A stretch of DNA of 64,000 bases from Apostichopus japonicus (Eukaryota > Echinodermata > Holothuroidea > Aspidochirotida > Stichopodidae). The first letter of the stretch is position 1; each line of letters begins with the position of its first letter. Positions 48,101 to 62,287 of the stretch are shown in pieces. The stretch covers positions 16,374,269 through 16,438,268 of the forward strand of contig NC_092572.1 in NCBI RefSeq assembly GCF_037975245.1. The letters are read 5' to 3'. Under the pieces are notes generated by a model. The model saw only the letters and a program-made list of their open reading frames with translations. It was not told the origin of the DNA and made no database searches. A program made the translations under genes and the position numbers.

Positions 48101-51100
48101 TTGCATCCCTGGTTCGAACCCCGGGTGATGACGTCTTTTACAGCAAGTGCCTGCACGGGGAGCTGTAAGTATTAGTTAATCCACCTAATATCTCAGTCCA
48201 TACAGTGGCGCGATGGCTCGGCGCACTGTACGAGCTGATGATCGAGACTCTCTTTTGCATCCCTGGTTCGAACCCCGGGTGATGACGTCTTTTGCCGATC
48301 TTTTACAGCAAGTGCCTGCACGGGGAGCTGTAAGTATTAGTTAATCCACCTAATATCTCAGTCCATACAGTGGCGCGATGGCTCGGCGCACTGTACGAGC
48401 TGATGATCGAGACTCTCTTTTGCATCCCTGGTTCGAACCCCGGGTGATGACGTCTTTTGCCGATCTTTTACAGCAAGTGCCTGCACGGGGAGCTGTAAGT
48501 ATTAGTTAATCCACCTAATATCTCAGTCCATACAGTGGCGCGATGGCTCGGCGCACTGTACGAGCTGATGATCGAGACTCTCTTTTGCATCCCTGGTTCG
48601 AACCCCGGGTGATGACGTCTTTTGAAGATCTTTTACAGCAAGTGCCTGCACGGGGAGCTGTAAGTATTAGTTAATCCACCTAATATCTCAGTCCATACAG
48701 TGGCGCGATGGCTCGGCGCACTGTACGAGCTGATGATCGAGACTCTCTTTTGCATCCCTGGTTCGAACCCCGGGTGATGACGTCTTTTGCCGATCTTTTA
48801 CAGCAAGTGCCTGCACGGGGAGCTGTAAGTATTAGTTAATCCACCTAATATCTCAGTCCATACAGTGGCGCGATGGCTCGGCGCACTGTACGAGCTGATG
48901 ATCGAGACTCTCTTTTGCATCCCTGGTTCGAACCCCGGGTGATGACGTCTTTTACAGCAAGTGCCTGCACGGGGAGCTGTAAGTATTAGTTAATCCACCT
49001 AATATCTCAGTCCATACAGTGGCGCGATGGCTCGGCGCACTGTACGAGCTGATGATCGAGACTCTCTTTTGCATCCCTGGTTCGAACCCCGGGTGATGAC
49101 GTCTTTTACAGCAAGTGCCTGCACGGGGAGCTGTAAGTATTAGTTAATCCACCTAATATCTCAGTCCATACAGTGGCGCGATGGCTCGGCGCACTGTACG
49201 AGCTGATGATCGAGACTCTCTTTTGCATCCCTGGTTCGAACCCCGGGTGATGACGTCTTTTGCCGATCTTTTACAGCAAGTGCCTGCACGGGGAGCTGTA
49301 AGTATTAGTTAATCCACCTAATATCTCAGTCCATACAGTGGCGCGATGGCTCGGCGCACTGTACGAGCTGATGATCGAGACTCTCTTTTGCATCCCTGGT
49401 TCGAACCCCGGGTGATGACGTCTTTTACAGCAAGTGCCTGCACGGGGAGCTGTAAGTATTAGTTAATCCACCTAATATCTCAGTCCATACAGTGGCGCCA
49501 TGGCTCGGCGCACTGTACGAGCTGATGATCGAGACTCTCTTTTGCATCCCTGGTTCGAACCCCGGGTGATGACGTCTTTTACAGCAAGTGCCTGCACGGG
49601 GAGCTGTAAGTATTAGTTAATCCACCTAATATCTCAGTCTATACAGTGGCGCGATGGCTCGGCGCACTGTACGAGCTGATGATCGAGACTCTCTTTTGCA
49701 TCCCTGGTTCGAACCCCGGGTGATGACGTCTTTTGCCGATCTTTTACAGCAAGTGCCTGCACGGGGAGCTGTAAGTATTAGTTAATCCACCTAATATCTC
49801 AGTCCATACAGTGGCGCGATGGCTCGGCGCACTGTACGAGCTGATGATCGAGACTCTCTTTTGCATCCCTGGTTCGAACCCCGGGTGATGACGTCTTTTA
49901 CAGCAAGTGCCTGCACGGGGAGCTGTAAGTATTAGTTAATCCACCTAATATCTCAGTCCATACAGTGGCGCGATGGCTCGGCGCACTGTACGAGCTGATG
50001 ATCGAGACTCTCTTTTGCATCCCTGGTTCGAACCCCGGGTGATGACGTCTTTTGCCGATCTTTTACAGCAAGTGCATGCACGGGGAGCTGTAAGTATTAG
50101 TTAATCCACCTAATATCTCAGTCCATACAGTGGCGCGATGGCTCGGCGCACTGTACGAGCTGATGATCGAGACTCTCTTTTGCATCCCTGGTTCGAACCC
50201 CGGGTGATGACGTCTTTTACAGCAAGTGCCTGCACGGGGAGCTGTAAGTATTAGTTAATCCACCTAATATCTCAGTCCATACAGTGGCGCGATGGCTCGG
50301 CGCACTGTACGAGCTGATGATCGAGACTCTCTTTTGCATCCCTGGTTCGAACCCCGGGTGATGACGTCTTTTACAGCAAGTGCCTGCACGGGGAGCTGTA
50401 AGTATTAGTTAATCCACCTAATATCTCAGTCCATACAGTGGCGCGATGGCTCGGCGCACTGTACGAGCTGATGATCGAGACTCTCTTTTGCATCCCTGGT
50501 TCGAACCCCGGGTGATGACGTCTTTTGCCGATCTTTTACAGCAAGTGCCTGCACGGGGAGCTGTAAGTATTAGTTAATCCACCTAATATCTCAGTCCATA
50601 CAGTGGCGCGATGGCTCGGCGCACTGTACGAGCTGATGATCGAGACTCTCTTTTGCATCCCTGGTTCGAACCCCGGGTGATGACGTCTTTTGAAGATCTT
50701 TTACAGCAAGTGCCTGCACGGGGAGCTGTAAGTATTAGTTAATCCACCTAATATCTCAGTCCATACAGTGGCGCGATGGCTCGGCGCACTGTACGAGCTG
50801 ATGATCGAGACTCTCTTTTGCATCCCTGGTTCGAACCCCGGGTGATGACGTCTTTTGCCGATCTTTTAGAGCAAGTGCCTGCACGGGGAGCTGTAAGTAT
50901 TAGTTAATCCACCTAATATCTCAGTCCATACAGTGGCGCGATGGCTCGGCGCACTGTACGAGCTGATGATCGAGACTCTCTTTTGCATCCCTGGTTCGAA
51001 CCCCGGGTGATGACGTCTTTTACAGCAAGTGCCTGCACGGGGAGCTGTAAGTATTAGTTAATCCACCTAATATCTCAGTCCATACAGTGGCGCGATGGCT

Positions 51101-51900
51101 CGGCGCACTGTACGAGCTGATGATCGAGACTCTCTTTTGCATCCCTGGTTCGAACCCCGGGTGATGACGTCTTTTACAGCAAGTGCCTGCACGGGGAGCT
51201 GTAAGTATTAGTTAATCCACCTAATATCTCAGTCCATACAGTGGCGCGATGGCTCGGCGCACTGTACGAGCTGATGATCGAGACTCTCTTTTGCATCCCT
51301 GGTTCGAACCCCGGGTGATGACGTCTTTTGCCGATCTTTTACAGCAAGTGCCTGCACGGGGAGCTGTAAGTATTAGTTAATCCACCTAATATCTCAGTCC
51401 ATACAGTGGCGCGATGGCTCGGCGCACTGTACGAGCTGATGATCGAGACTCTCTTTTGCATCCCTGGTTCGAACCCCGGGTGATGACGTCTTTTACAGCA
51501 AGTGCCTGCACGGGGAGCTGTAAGTATTAGTTAATCCACCTAATATCTCAGTCCATACAGTGGCGCGATGGCTCGGCGCACTGTACGAGCTGATGATCGA
51601 GACTCTCTTTTGCATCCCTGGTTCGAACCCCGGGTGATGACGTCTTTTACAGCAAGTGCCTGCACGGGGAGCTGTAAGTATTAGTTAATCCACCTAATAT
51701 CTCAGTCCATACAGTGGCGCGATGGCTCGGCGCACTGTACGAGCTGATGATCGAGACTCTCTTTTGCATCCCTGGTTCGAACCCCGGGTGATGACGTCTT
51801 TTGCCGATCTTTTACAGCAAGTGCCTGCACGGGGAGCTGTAAGTATTAGTTAATCCACCTAATATCTCAGTCCATACAGTGGCGCGATGGCTCGGCGCAC
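45115..51900 (+). repeat. 3509-bp higher-order tandem duplication (two adjacent units)
   Basis: Five markers recur at exactly +3509 bp: GAAGATC (45115, 48624 and 47183, 50692), GCGCCATGG (45990, 49499), GTCTATACAG (46131, 49640) and AGTGCATGC (46561, 50070). Units abut: 45115-48623 and 48624 to about 51.9 kb, where the monomer order diverges. 3509 bp equals 11 L plus 11 S. Confidence 0.9.
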
Positions 51901-54900
51901 TGTACGAGCTGATGATCGAGACTCTCTTTTGCATCCCTGGTTCGAACCCCGGGTGATGACGTCTTTTACAGCATGTGCCTGCACGGGGAGCTGTAAGTAT
52001 TAGTTAATCCACCTAATATCTCAGTCCATACAGTGGCGCGATGGCTCGGCGCACTGTACGAGCTGATGATCGAGACTCTCTTTTGCATCCCTGGTTCGAA
52101 CCCCGGGTGATGACGTCTTTTACAGCAAGTGCCTGCACGGGGAGCTGTAAGTATTAGTTAATCCACCTAATATCTCAGTCCATACAGTGGCGCGATGGCT
52201 CGGCGCACTGTACGAGCTGATGATCGAGACTCTCTTTTGCATCCCTGGTTCGAACCCCGGGTGATGACGTCTTTTGCCGATCTTTTACAGCAAGTGCCTG
52301 CACGGGGAGCTGTAAGTATTAGTTAATCCACCTAATATCTCAGTCCATACAGTGGCGCGATGGCTCGGCGCACTGTACGAGCTGATGATCGAGACTCTCT
52401 TTTGCATCCCTGGTTCGAACCCCGGGTGATGACGTCTTTTACAGCATGTGCCTGCACGGGGAGCTGTAAGTATTAGTTAATCCACCTAATATCTCAGTCC
52501 ATACAGTGGCGCGATGGCTCGGCGCACTGTACGAGCTGATGATCGAGACTCTCTTTTGCATCCCTGGTTCGAACCCCGGGTGATGACGTCTTTTACAGCA
52601 AGTGCCTGCACGGGGAGCTGTAAGTATTAGTTAATCCACCTAATATCTCAGTCGATACAGTGGCGCGATGGCTCGGCGCACTGTACGAGCTGATGATCGA
52701 GACTCTCTTTTGCATCCCTGGTTCGAACCCCGGGTGATGACGTCTTTTGCCGATCTTTTACAGCAAGTGCCTGCACGGGGAGCTGTAAGTATTAGTTAAT
52801 CCACCTAATATCTCAGTCCATACAGTGGCGCGATGGCTCGGCGCACTGTACGAGCTGATGATCGAGACTCTCTTTTGCATCCCTGGTTCGAACCCCGGGT
52901 GATGACGTCTTTTACAGCAAGTGCCTGCACGGGGAGCTGTAAGTATTAGTTAATCCACCTAATATCTCAGTCCATACAGTGGCGCGATGGCTCGGCGCAC
53001 TGTACGAGCTGATGATCGAGACTCTCTTTTGCATCCCTGGTTCGAACCCCGGGTGATGACGTCTTTTGCCGATCTTTTACAGCAAGTGCCTGCACGGGGA
53101 GCTGTAAGTATTAGTTAATCCACCTAATATCTCAGTCCATACAGTGGCGCGATGGCTCGGCGCACTGTACGAGCTGATGATCGAGACTCTCTTTTGCATC
53201 CCTGGTTCGAACCCCGGGTGATGACGTCTTTTACAGCAAGTGCCTGCACGGGGAGCTGTAAGTATTAGTTAATCCACCTAATATCTCAGTCCATACAGTG
53301 GCGCGATGGCTCGGCGCACTGTACGAGCTGATGATCGAGACTCTCTTTTGCATCCCTGGTTCGAACCCCGGGTGATGACGTCTTTTACAGCAAGTGCCTG
53401 CACGGGGAGCTGTAAGTATTAGTTAATCCACCTAATATCTCAGTCCATACAGTGGCGCGATGGCTCGGCGCACTGTACGAGCTGATGATCGAGACTCTCT
53501 TTTGCATCCCTGGTTCGAACCCCGGGTGATGACGTCTTTTGCCGATCTTTTACAGCAAGTGCCTGCACGGGGAGCTGTAAGTATTAGTTAATCCACCTAA
53601 TATCTCAGTCCATACAGTGGCGCGATGGCTCGGCGCACTGTACGAGCTGATGATCGAGACTCTCTTTTGCATCCCTGGTTCGAACCCCGGGTGATGACGT
53701 CTTTTACAGCAAGTGCCTGCAACGGGAGCTGTAAGTATTAGTTAATCCACCTAATATCTCAGTCCATACAGTGGCGCGATGGCTCGGCGCACTGTACGAG
53801 CTGATGATCGAGACTCTCTTTTGCATCCCTGGTTCGAACCCCGTTTGATGACGTCTTTTGCCGATCTTTTACAGCAAGTGCCTGCACGGGGAGCTGTAAG
53901 TATTAGTTAATCCACCTAATATCTCAGTCCATACAGTGGCGCGATGGCTCGGCGCACTGTACGAGCTGATGATCGAGACTCTCTTTTGCATCCCTGGTTC
54001 GAACCCCGGGTGATGACGTCTTTTACAGCAAGTGCCTGCACGGGGAGCTGTAAGTATTAGTTAATCCACCTAATATCTCAGTCTATACAGTGGCGCGATG
54101 GCTCGGCGCACTGTACGAGCTGATGATCGAGACTCTCTTTTGCATCCCTGGTTCGAACCCCGGGTGATGACGTCTTTTGCCGATCTTTTACAGCAAGTGC
54201 CTGCACGGGGAGCTGTAAGTATTAGTTAATCCACCTAATATCTCAGTCCATACAGTGGCGCGATGGCTCGGCGCACTGTACGAGCTGATGATCGAGACTC
54301 TCTTTTGCATCCCTGGTTCGAACCCCGGGTGATGACGTCTTTTACAGCAAGTGCCTGCACGGGGAGCTGTAAGTATTAGTTAATCCACCTAATATCTCAG
54401 TCCATACAGTGGCGCGATGGCTCGGCGCACTGTACGAGCTGATGATCGAGACTCTCTTTTGCATCCCTGGTTCGAACCCCGTTTGATGACGTCTTTTGCC
54501 GATCTTTTACAGCAAGTGCCTGCACGGGGAGCTGTAAGTATTAGTTAATCCACCTAATATCTCAGTCCATACAGTGGCGCGATGGCTCGGCGCACTGTAC
54601 GAGCTGATGATCGAGACTCTCTTTTGCATCCCTGGTTCGAACCCCGGGTGATGACGTCTTTTGCCGATCTTTTACAGCAAGTGCCTGCACGGGGAGCTGT
54701 TAGTATTAGTTAATCCACCTAATATCTCAGTCCATACAGTGGCGCGATGGCTCGGCGCACTGTACGAGCTGATGATCGAGACTCTCTTTTGCATCCCTGG
54801 TTCGAACCCCGGGTGATGACGTCTTTTACAGCAAGTGCCTGCACGGGGAGCTGTAAGTATTAGTTAATCCACCTAATATCTCAGTCCATACAGTGGCGCG

Positions 54901-56123
54901 ATGGCTCGGCGCACTGTACGAGCTGATGATCGAGACTCTCTTTTGCATCCCTGGTTCGAACCCCGGGTGATGACGTCTTTTGCCGATCTTTTACAGCAAG
55001 TGCCTGCACGGGGAGCTGTAAGTATTAGTTAATCCACCTAATATCTCAGTCCATACAGTGGCGCGATGGCTCGGCGCACTGTACGAGCTGATGATCGAGA
55101 CTCTCTTTTGCATCCCTGGTTCGAACCCCGGGTGATGACGTCTTTTACAGCAAGTGCCTGCAAGGGGAGCTGTAAGTATTAGTTAATCCACCTAATATCT
55201 CAGTCCATACAGTGGCGCGATGGCTCGGCGCACTGTACGAGATGATGATCGAGACTCTCTTTTGCATCCCTGGTTCGAACCCCGTTTGATGACGTCTTTT
55301 GCCGATCTTTTACAGCAAGTGCCTGCACGGGGAGCTGTAAGTATTAGTTAATCCACCTAATATCTCAGTCCATACAGTGGCGCGATGGCTCGGCGCACTG
55401 TACGAGCTGATGATCGAGACTCTCTTTTGCATCCCTGGTTCGAACCCCGGGTGATGACGTCTTTTACAGCAAGTGCCTGCACGGGGAGCTGTAAGTATTA
55501 GTTAATCCACCTAATATCTCAGTCCATACAGTGGCGCGATGGCTCGGCGCACTGTACGAGCTGATGATCGAGACTCTCTTTTGCATCCCTGGTTCGAACC
55601 CCGGGTGATGACGTCTTTTACAGCAAGTGCCTGCACGGGGAGCTGTAAGTATTAGTTAATCCACCTAATATCTCAGTCCATACAGTGGCGCGATGGCTCG
55701 GCGCACTGTACGAGCTGATGATCGAGACTCTCTTTTGCATCCCTGGTTCGAACCCCGGGTGATGACGTCTTTTACAGCAAGTGCCTGCACGGGGAGCTGT
55801 AAGTATTAGTTAATCCACCTAATATCTCAGTCCATACAGTGGCGCGATGGCTCGGCGCACTGTACGAGCTGATGATCGAGACTCTCTTTTGCATCCCTGG
55901 TTCGAACCCCGGGTGATGACGTCTTTTACAGCAAGTGCCTGCACGGGGAGCTGTAAGTATTAGTTAATCCACCTAATATCTCAGTCCATACAGTGGCGCG
56001 ATGGCTCGGCGCACTGTACGAGCTGATGATCGAGACTCTCTTTTGCATCCCTGGTTCGAACCCCGGGTGATGACGTCTTTTACAGCAAGTGCCTGCACGG
56101 GGAGCTGTAAGTATTAGTTAATC

Positions 56124-58650
56124 TACCTAATATCTCAGTCCATACAGTGGCGCGATGGCTCGGCGCACTGTACGAGCTGATGATCGAGACTCTCTTTTGC
56201 ATCCCTGGTTCGAACCCAGGGTGATGACGTCTTTTACAGCAAGTGCCTGCACGGGGAGCTGTAAGTATTAGTTAATCCACCTAATATCTCAGTCCATACA
56301 GTGGCGCGATGGCTCGGCGCACTGTACGAGCTGATGATCGAGACTCTCTTTTGCATCCCTGGTTCGAACCCCGGGTGATGACGTCTTTTGCCGATCTTTT
56401 ACAGCAAGTGCCTGCACGGGGAGCTGTAAGTATTAGTTAATCCACCTAATATCTCAGTCCATACAGTGGCGCGATGGCTCGGCGCACTGTACGAGCTGAT
56501 GATCGAGACTCTCTTTTGCATCCCTGGTTCGAACCCCGGGTGATGACGTCTTTTGCCGATCTTTTACAGCAAGTGCCTGCACGGGGAGCTGTAAGTATTA
56601 GTTAATCCACCTAATATCTCAGTCCATACAGTGGCGCGATGGCTCGGCGCACTGTACGAGCTGATGATCGAGACTCTCTTTTGCATCCCTGGTTCGAACC
56701 CCGGGTGATGACGTCTTTTACAGCAAGTGCCTGCACGGGGAGCTGTAAGTATTAGTTAATCCACCTAATATCTCAGTCCATACAGTGGCGCGATGGCTCG
56801 GCGCACTGTACGAGCTGATGATCGAGACTCTCTTTTGCATCCCTGGTTCGAACCCCGGGTGATGACGTCTTTTACAGCAAGTGCCTGCACGGGGAGCTGT
56901 AAGTATTAGTTAATCCACCTAATATCTCAGTCCATACAGTGGCGCGATGGCTCGGCGCACTGTACGAGCTGATGATCGAGACTCTCTTTTGCATCCCTGG
57001 TTCGAACCCCGGGTGATGACGTCTTTTGCCGATCTTTTACAGCAAGTGCCTGCACGGGGAGCTGTAAGTATTAGTTAATCCACCTAATATCTCAGTCCAT
57101 ACAGTGGCGCGATGGCTCGGCGCACTGTACGAGCTGATGATCGAGACTCTCTTTTGCATCCCTGGTTCGAACCCCGGGTGATGACGTCTTTTACAGCAAG
57201 TGCCTGCACGGGGAGCTGTAAGTATTAGTTAATCCACCTAATATCTCAGTCCATACAGTGGCGCGATGGCTCGGCGCACTGTACGAGCTGATGATCGAGA
57301 CTCTCTTTTGCATCCCTGGTTCGAACCCCGGGTGATGACGTCTTTTACAGCAAGTGCCTGCACGGGGAGCTGTAAGTATTAGTTAATCTACCTAATATCT
57401 CAGTCCATACAGTGGCGCGATGGCTCGGCGCACTGTACGAGCTGATGATCGAGACTCTCTTTTGCATCCCTGGTTCGAACCCAGGGTGATGACGTCTTTT
57501 ACAGCAAGTGCCTGCACGGGGAGCTGTAAGTATTAGTTAATCCACCTAATATCTCAGTCCATACAGTGGCGCGATGGCTCGGCGCACTGTACGAGCTGAT
57601 GATCGAGACTCTCTTTTGCATCCCTGGTTCGAACCCCGGGTGATGACGTCTTTTGCCGATCTTTTACAGCAAGTGCCTGCACGGGGAGCTGTAAGTATTA
57701 GTTAATCCACCTAATATCTCAGTCCATACAGTGGCGCGATGGCTCGGCGCACTGTACGAGCTGATGATCGAGACTCTCTTTTGCATCCCTGGTTCGAACC
57801 CCGGGTGATGACGTCTTTTGCCGATCTTTTACAGCAAGTGCCTGCATGGGGATCTGTAAGTATTAGTTAATCCACCTAATATCTCAGTCCATACAGTGGC
57901 GCGATGGCTCGGCGCACTGTACGAGCTGATGATCGAGACTCTCTTTTGTATCCCTGGTTCGAACCCCGGGTGATGACGTCTTTTACAGCAAGTGCCTGCA
58001 CGGGGAGCTGTAAGTATTAGTTAATCCACCTAATATCTCAGTCCATACAGTGGCGCGATGGCTCGGCGCACTGTACGAGCTGATGATCGAGACTCTCTTT
58101 TGCATCCCTGGTTCGAACCCCGGGTGATGACGTCTTTTGCCGATCTTTTACAGCAAGTGCCTGCACGGGGAGCTGTAAGTATTAGTTAATCCACCTAATA
58201 TCTCAGTCCATACAGTGGCGCGATGGCTCGGCGCACTGTACGAGCTGATGATCGAGACTCTCTTTTGCATCCCTGGTTCGAACCCCGGGTGATGACGTCT
58301 TTTGCCGATCTTTTACAGCAAGTGCCTGCACGGGGAGCTGTAAGTATTAGTTAATCCACCTAATATCTCAGTCCATACAGTGGCGCGATGGCTCGGCGCA
58401 CTGTACGAGCTGATGATCGAGACTCTCTTTTGCATCCCTGGTTCGAACCCCGGGTGATGACGTCTTTTACAGCAAGTGCCTGCACGGGGAGCTGTAAGTA
58501 TTAGTTAATCCACCTAATATCTCAGTCCATACAGTGGCGCGATGGCTCGGCGCACTGTACGAGCTGATGATCGAGACTCTCTTTTGCATCCCTGGTTCGA
58601 ACCCCGGGTGATGACGTCTTTTGCCGATCTTTTACAGCAAGTGCCTGCAC
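56124..58650 (+). repeat. 1265-bp tandem duplication within the array
   Basis: AATCTACC (56124, 57389) and AACCCAGGG (56218, 57483) recur at +1265 bp, equal to 3 L plus 5 S monomers. Confidence 0.8.
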
Positions 58651-59383
58651 GGGGAGCTGTAAGTATTAGTTAATCCACCTAATATCTCAGTCCATACAGT
58701 GGCGCGATGGCTCGGCGCACTGTACGAGCTGATGATCGAGACTCTCTTTTGCATCCCTGGTTCGAACCCCGGGTGATGACGTCTTTTACAGCAAGTGCCT
58801 GCACGGGGAGCTGTAAGTATTAGTTAATCCACCTAATATCTCAGTCCATACAGTGGCGCGATGGCTCGGCGCACTGTACGAGCTGATGATCGAGACTCTC
58901 TTTTGCATCCCTGGTTCGAACCCCGGGTGATGACGTCTTTTGCCGATCTTTTACAGCAAGTGCCTGCACGGGGAGCTGTAAGTATTAGTTAATCCACCTA
59001 ATATCTCAGTCCATACAGTGGCGCGATGGCTCGGCGCACTGTACGAGCTGATGATCGAGACTCTCTTTTGCATCCCTGGTTCGAACCCCGGGTGATGACG
59101 TCTTTTACAGCAAGTGCCTGCACGGGGAGCTGTAAGTATTAGTTAATCCACCTAATATCTCAGTCCATACAGTGGCGCGATGGCTCGGCGCACTGTACGA
59201 GCTGATGATCGAGACTCTCTTTTGCATCCCTGGTTCGAACCCCGGGTGATGACGTCTTTTGCCGATCTTTTACAGCAAGTGCCTGCACGGGGAGCTGTAA
59301 GTATTAGTTAATCCACCTAATATCTCAGTCCATACAGTGGCGCGATGGCTCGGCGCACTGTACGAGCTGATGATCGAGACTCT

Positions 59384-62287
59384 ATTTTGCATCCCTGGTT
59401 CGAACCCCGGGTGATGACGTCTTTTGCCGATCTTTTACAGCAAGTGCCTGCACGGGGAGCTGTAAGTATTAGTTAATCCACCTAATATCTCAGTCCATAC
59501 AGTGGCGCGATGGCTCGGCGCACTGTACGAGCTGATGATCGAGACTCTCTTTTGCATCCCTGGTTCGAACCCCGGGTGATGACGTCTTTTGCCGATCTTT
59601 TACAGCAAGTGCCTGCACGGGGAGCTGTAAGTATTAGTTAATCCACCTAATATCTCAGTCCATACAGTGGCGCGATGGCTCGGCGCACTGTACGAGCTGA
59701 TGATCGAGACTCTCTTTTGCATCCCTGGTTCGAACCCCGGGTGATGACGTCTTTTGCCGATCTTTTACAGCAAGTGCCTGCACGGGGAGCTGTAAGTATT
59801 AGTTAATCCACCTAATATCTCAGTCCATACAGTGGCGCGATGGCTCGGCGCACTGTACGAGCTGATGATCGAGACTCTCTTTTGCATCCCTGGTTCGAAC
59901 CCCGGGTGATGACGTCTTTTACAGCAAGTGCCTGCACGGGGAGCTGTAAGTATTAGTTAATCCACCTAATATCTCAGTCCATACAGTGGCGCGATGGCTC
60001 GGCGCACTGTACGAGCTGATGATCGAGACTCTCTTTTGCATCCCTGGTTCGAACCCCGGGTGATGACGTCTTTTGCCGATCTTTTACAGCAAGTGCCTGC
60101 ACGGGGAGCTGTAAGTATTAGTTAATCCACCTAATATCTCAGTCCATACAGTGGCGCGATGGCTCGGCGCACTGTACGAGCTGATGATCGAGACTCTCTT
60201 TTGCATCCCTGGTTCGAACCCCGGGTGATGACGTCTTTTACAGCAAGTGCCTGCACGGGGAGCTGTAAGTATTAGTTAATCCACCTAATATCTCAGTCCA
60301 TACAGTGGCGCGATGGCTCGGCGCACTGTACGAGCTGATGATCGAGACTCTCTTTTGCATCCCTGGTTCGAACCCCGGGTGATGACGTCTTTTGCCGATC
60401 TTTTACAGCAAGTGCCTGCACGGGGAGCTGTAAGTATTAGTTAATCCACCTAATATCTCAGTCCATACAGTGGCGCGATGGCTCGGCGCACTGTACGAGC
60501 TGATGATCGAGACTCTCTTTTGCATCCCTGGTTCGAACCCCGGGTGATGACGTCTTTTACAGCAAGTGCCTGCACGGGGAGCTGTAAGTATTAGTTAATC
60601 CACCTAATATCTCAGTCCATACAGTGGCGCGATGGCTCGGCGCACTGTACGAGCTGATGATCGAGACTCTCTTTTGCATCCCTGGTTCGAACCCCGGGTG
60701 ATGACGTCTTTTGCCGATCTTTTACAGCAAGTGCCTGCACGGGGAGCTGTAAGTATTAGTTAATCCACCTAATATCTCAGTCCATACAGTGGCGCGATGG
60801 CTCGGCGCACTGTACGAGCTGATGATCGAGACTCTATTTTGCATCCCTGGTTCGAACCCCGGGTGATGACGTCTTTTGCCGATCTTTTACAGCAAGTGCC
60901 TGCACGGGGAGCTGTAAGTATTAGTTAATCCACCTAATATCTCAGTCCATACAGTGGCGCGATGGCTCGGCGCACTGTACGAGCTGATGATCGAGACTCT
61001 CTTTTGCATCCCTGGTTCGAACCCCGGGTGATGACGTCTTTTGCCGATCTTTTACAGCAAGTGCCTGCACGGGGAGCTGTAAGTATTAGTTAATCCACCT
61101 AATATCTCAGTCCATACAGTGGCGCGATGGCTCGGCGCACTGTACGAGCTGATGATCGAGACTCTCTTTTGCATCCCTGGTTCGAACCCCGGGTGATGAC
61201 GTCTTTTACAGCAAGTGCCTGCACGGGGAGCTGTAAGTATTAGTTAATCCACCTAATATCTCAGTCCATACAGTGGCGCGATGGCTCGGCGCACTGTACG
61301 AGCTGATGATCGAGACTCTCTTTTGCATCCGTGGTTCGAACCCCGGGTGATGACGTCTTTTGCCGATCTTTTACAGCAAGTGCCTGCACGGGGAGCTGTA
61401 AGTATTAGTTAATCCACCTAATATCTCAGTCCGTACAGTGGCGCGATGGCTCGGCGCACTGTACGAGCTGATGATCGAGACTCTCTTTTGCATCCCTGGT
61501 TCGAACCCCGGGTGATGACGTCTTTTGCCGATCTTTTACAGCAAGTGCCTGCACGGGGAGCTGTAAGTATTAGTTAATCCACCTAATATCTCAGTCCATA
61601 CAGTGGCGCGATGGCTCGGCGCACTGTACGAGCTGATGATCGAGACTCTCTTTTGCATCCGTGGTTCGAACCCCGGGTGATGACGTCTTTTGCCGATCTT
61701 TTACAGCAAGTGCCTGCACGGGGAGCTGTAAGTATTAGTTAATCCACCTAATATCTCAGTCCATACAGTGGCGCGATGGCTCGGCGCACTGTACGAGCTG
61801 ATGATCGAGACTCTCTTTTGCATCCCTGGTTCGAACCCCGGGTGATGACGTCTTTTACAGCAAGTGCCTGCACGGGGAGCTGTAAGTATTAGTTAATCCA
61901 CCTAATATCTCAGTCCATACAGTGGCGCGATGGCTCGGCGCACTGTACGAGCTGATGATCGAGACTCTCTTTTGCATCCCTGGTTCGAACCCCGGGTGAT
62001 GACGTCTTTTGCCGATCTTTTACAGCAAGTGCCTGCACGGGGAGCTGTGAGTATTAGTTAATCCACCTAATATCTCAGTCCATACAGTGGCGCGATGGCT
62101 CGGCGCACTGTACGAGCTGATGATCGAGACTCTCTTTTGCATCCCTGGTTCGAACCCCGGGTGATGACGTCTTTTGCCGATCTTTTACAGCAAGTGCCTG
62201 CACGGGGAGCTGTAAGTATTAGTTAATCCACCTAATATCTCAGTCCATACAGTGGCGCGATGGCTCGGCGCACTGTACGAGCTGATG
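59384..62287 (+). repeat. Possible 1452-bp tandem duplication
   Basis: The variant CTCTATTTTGC occurs at 59384 and 60836, offset 1452 bp (6 L plus 3 S). Only one private marker supports it. Confidence 0.5.
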
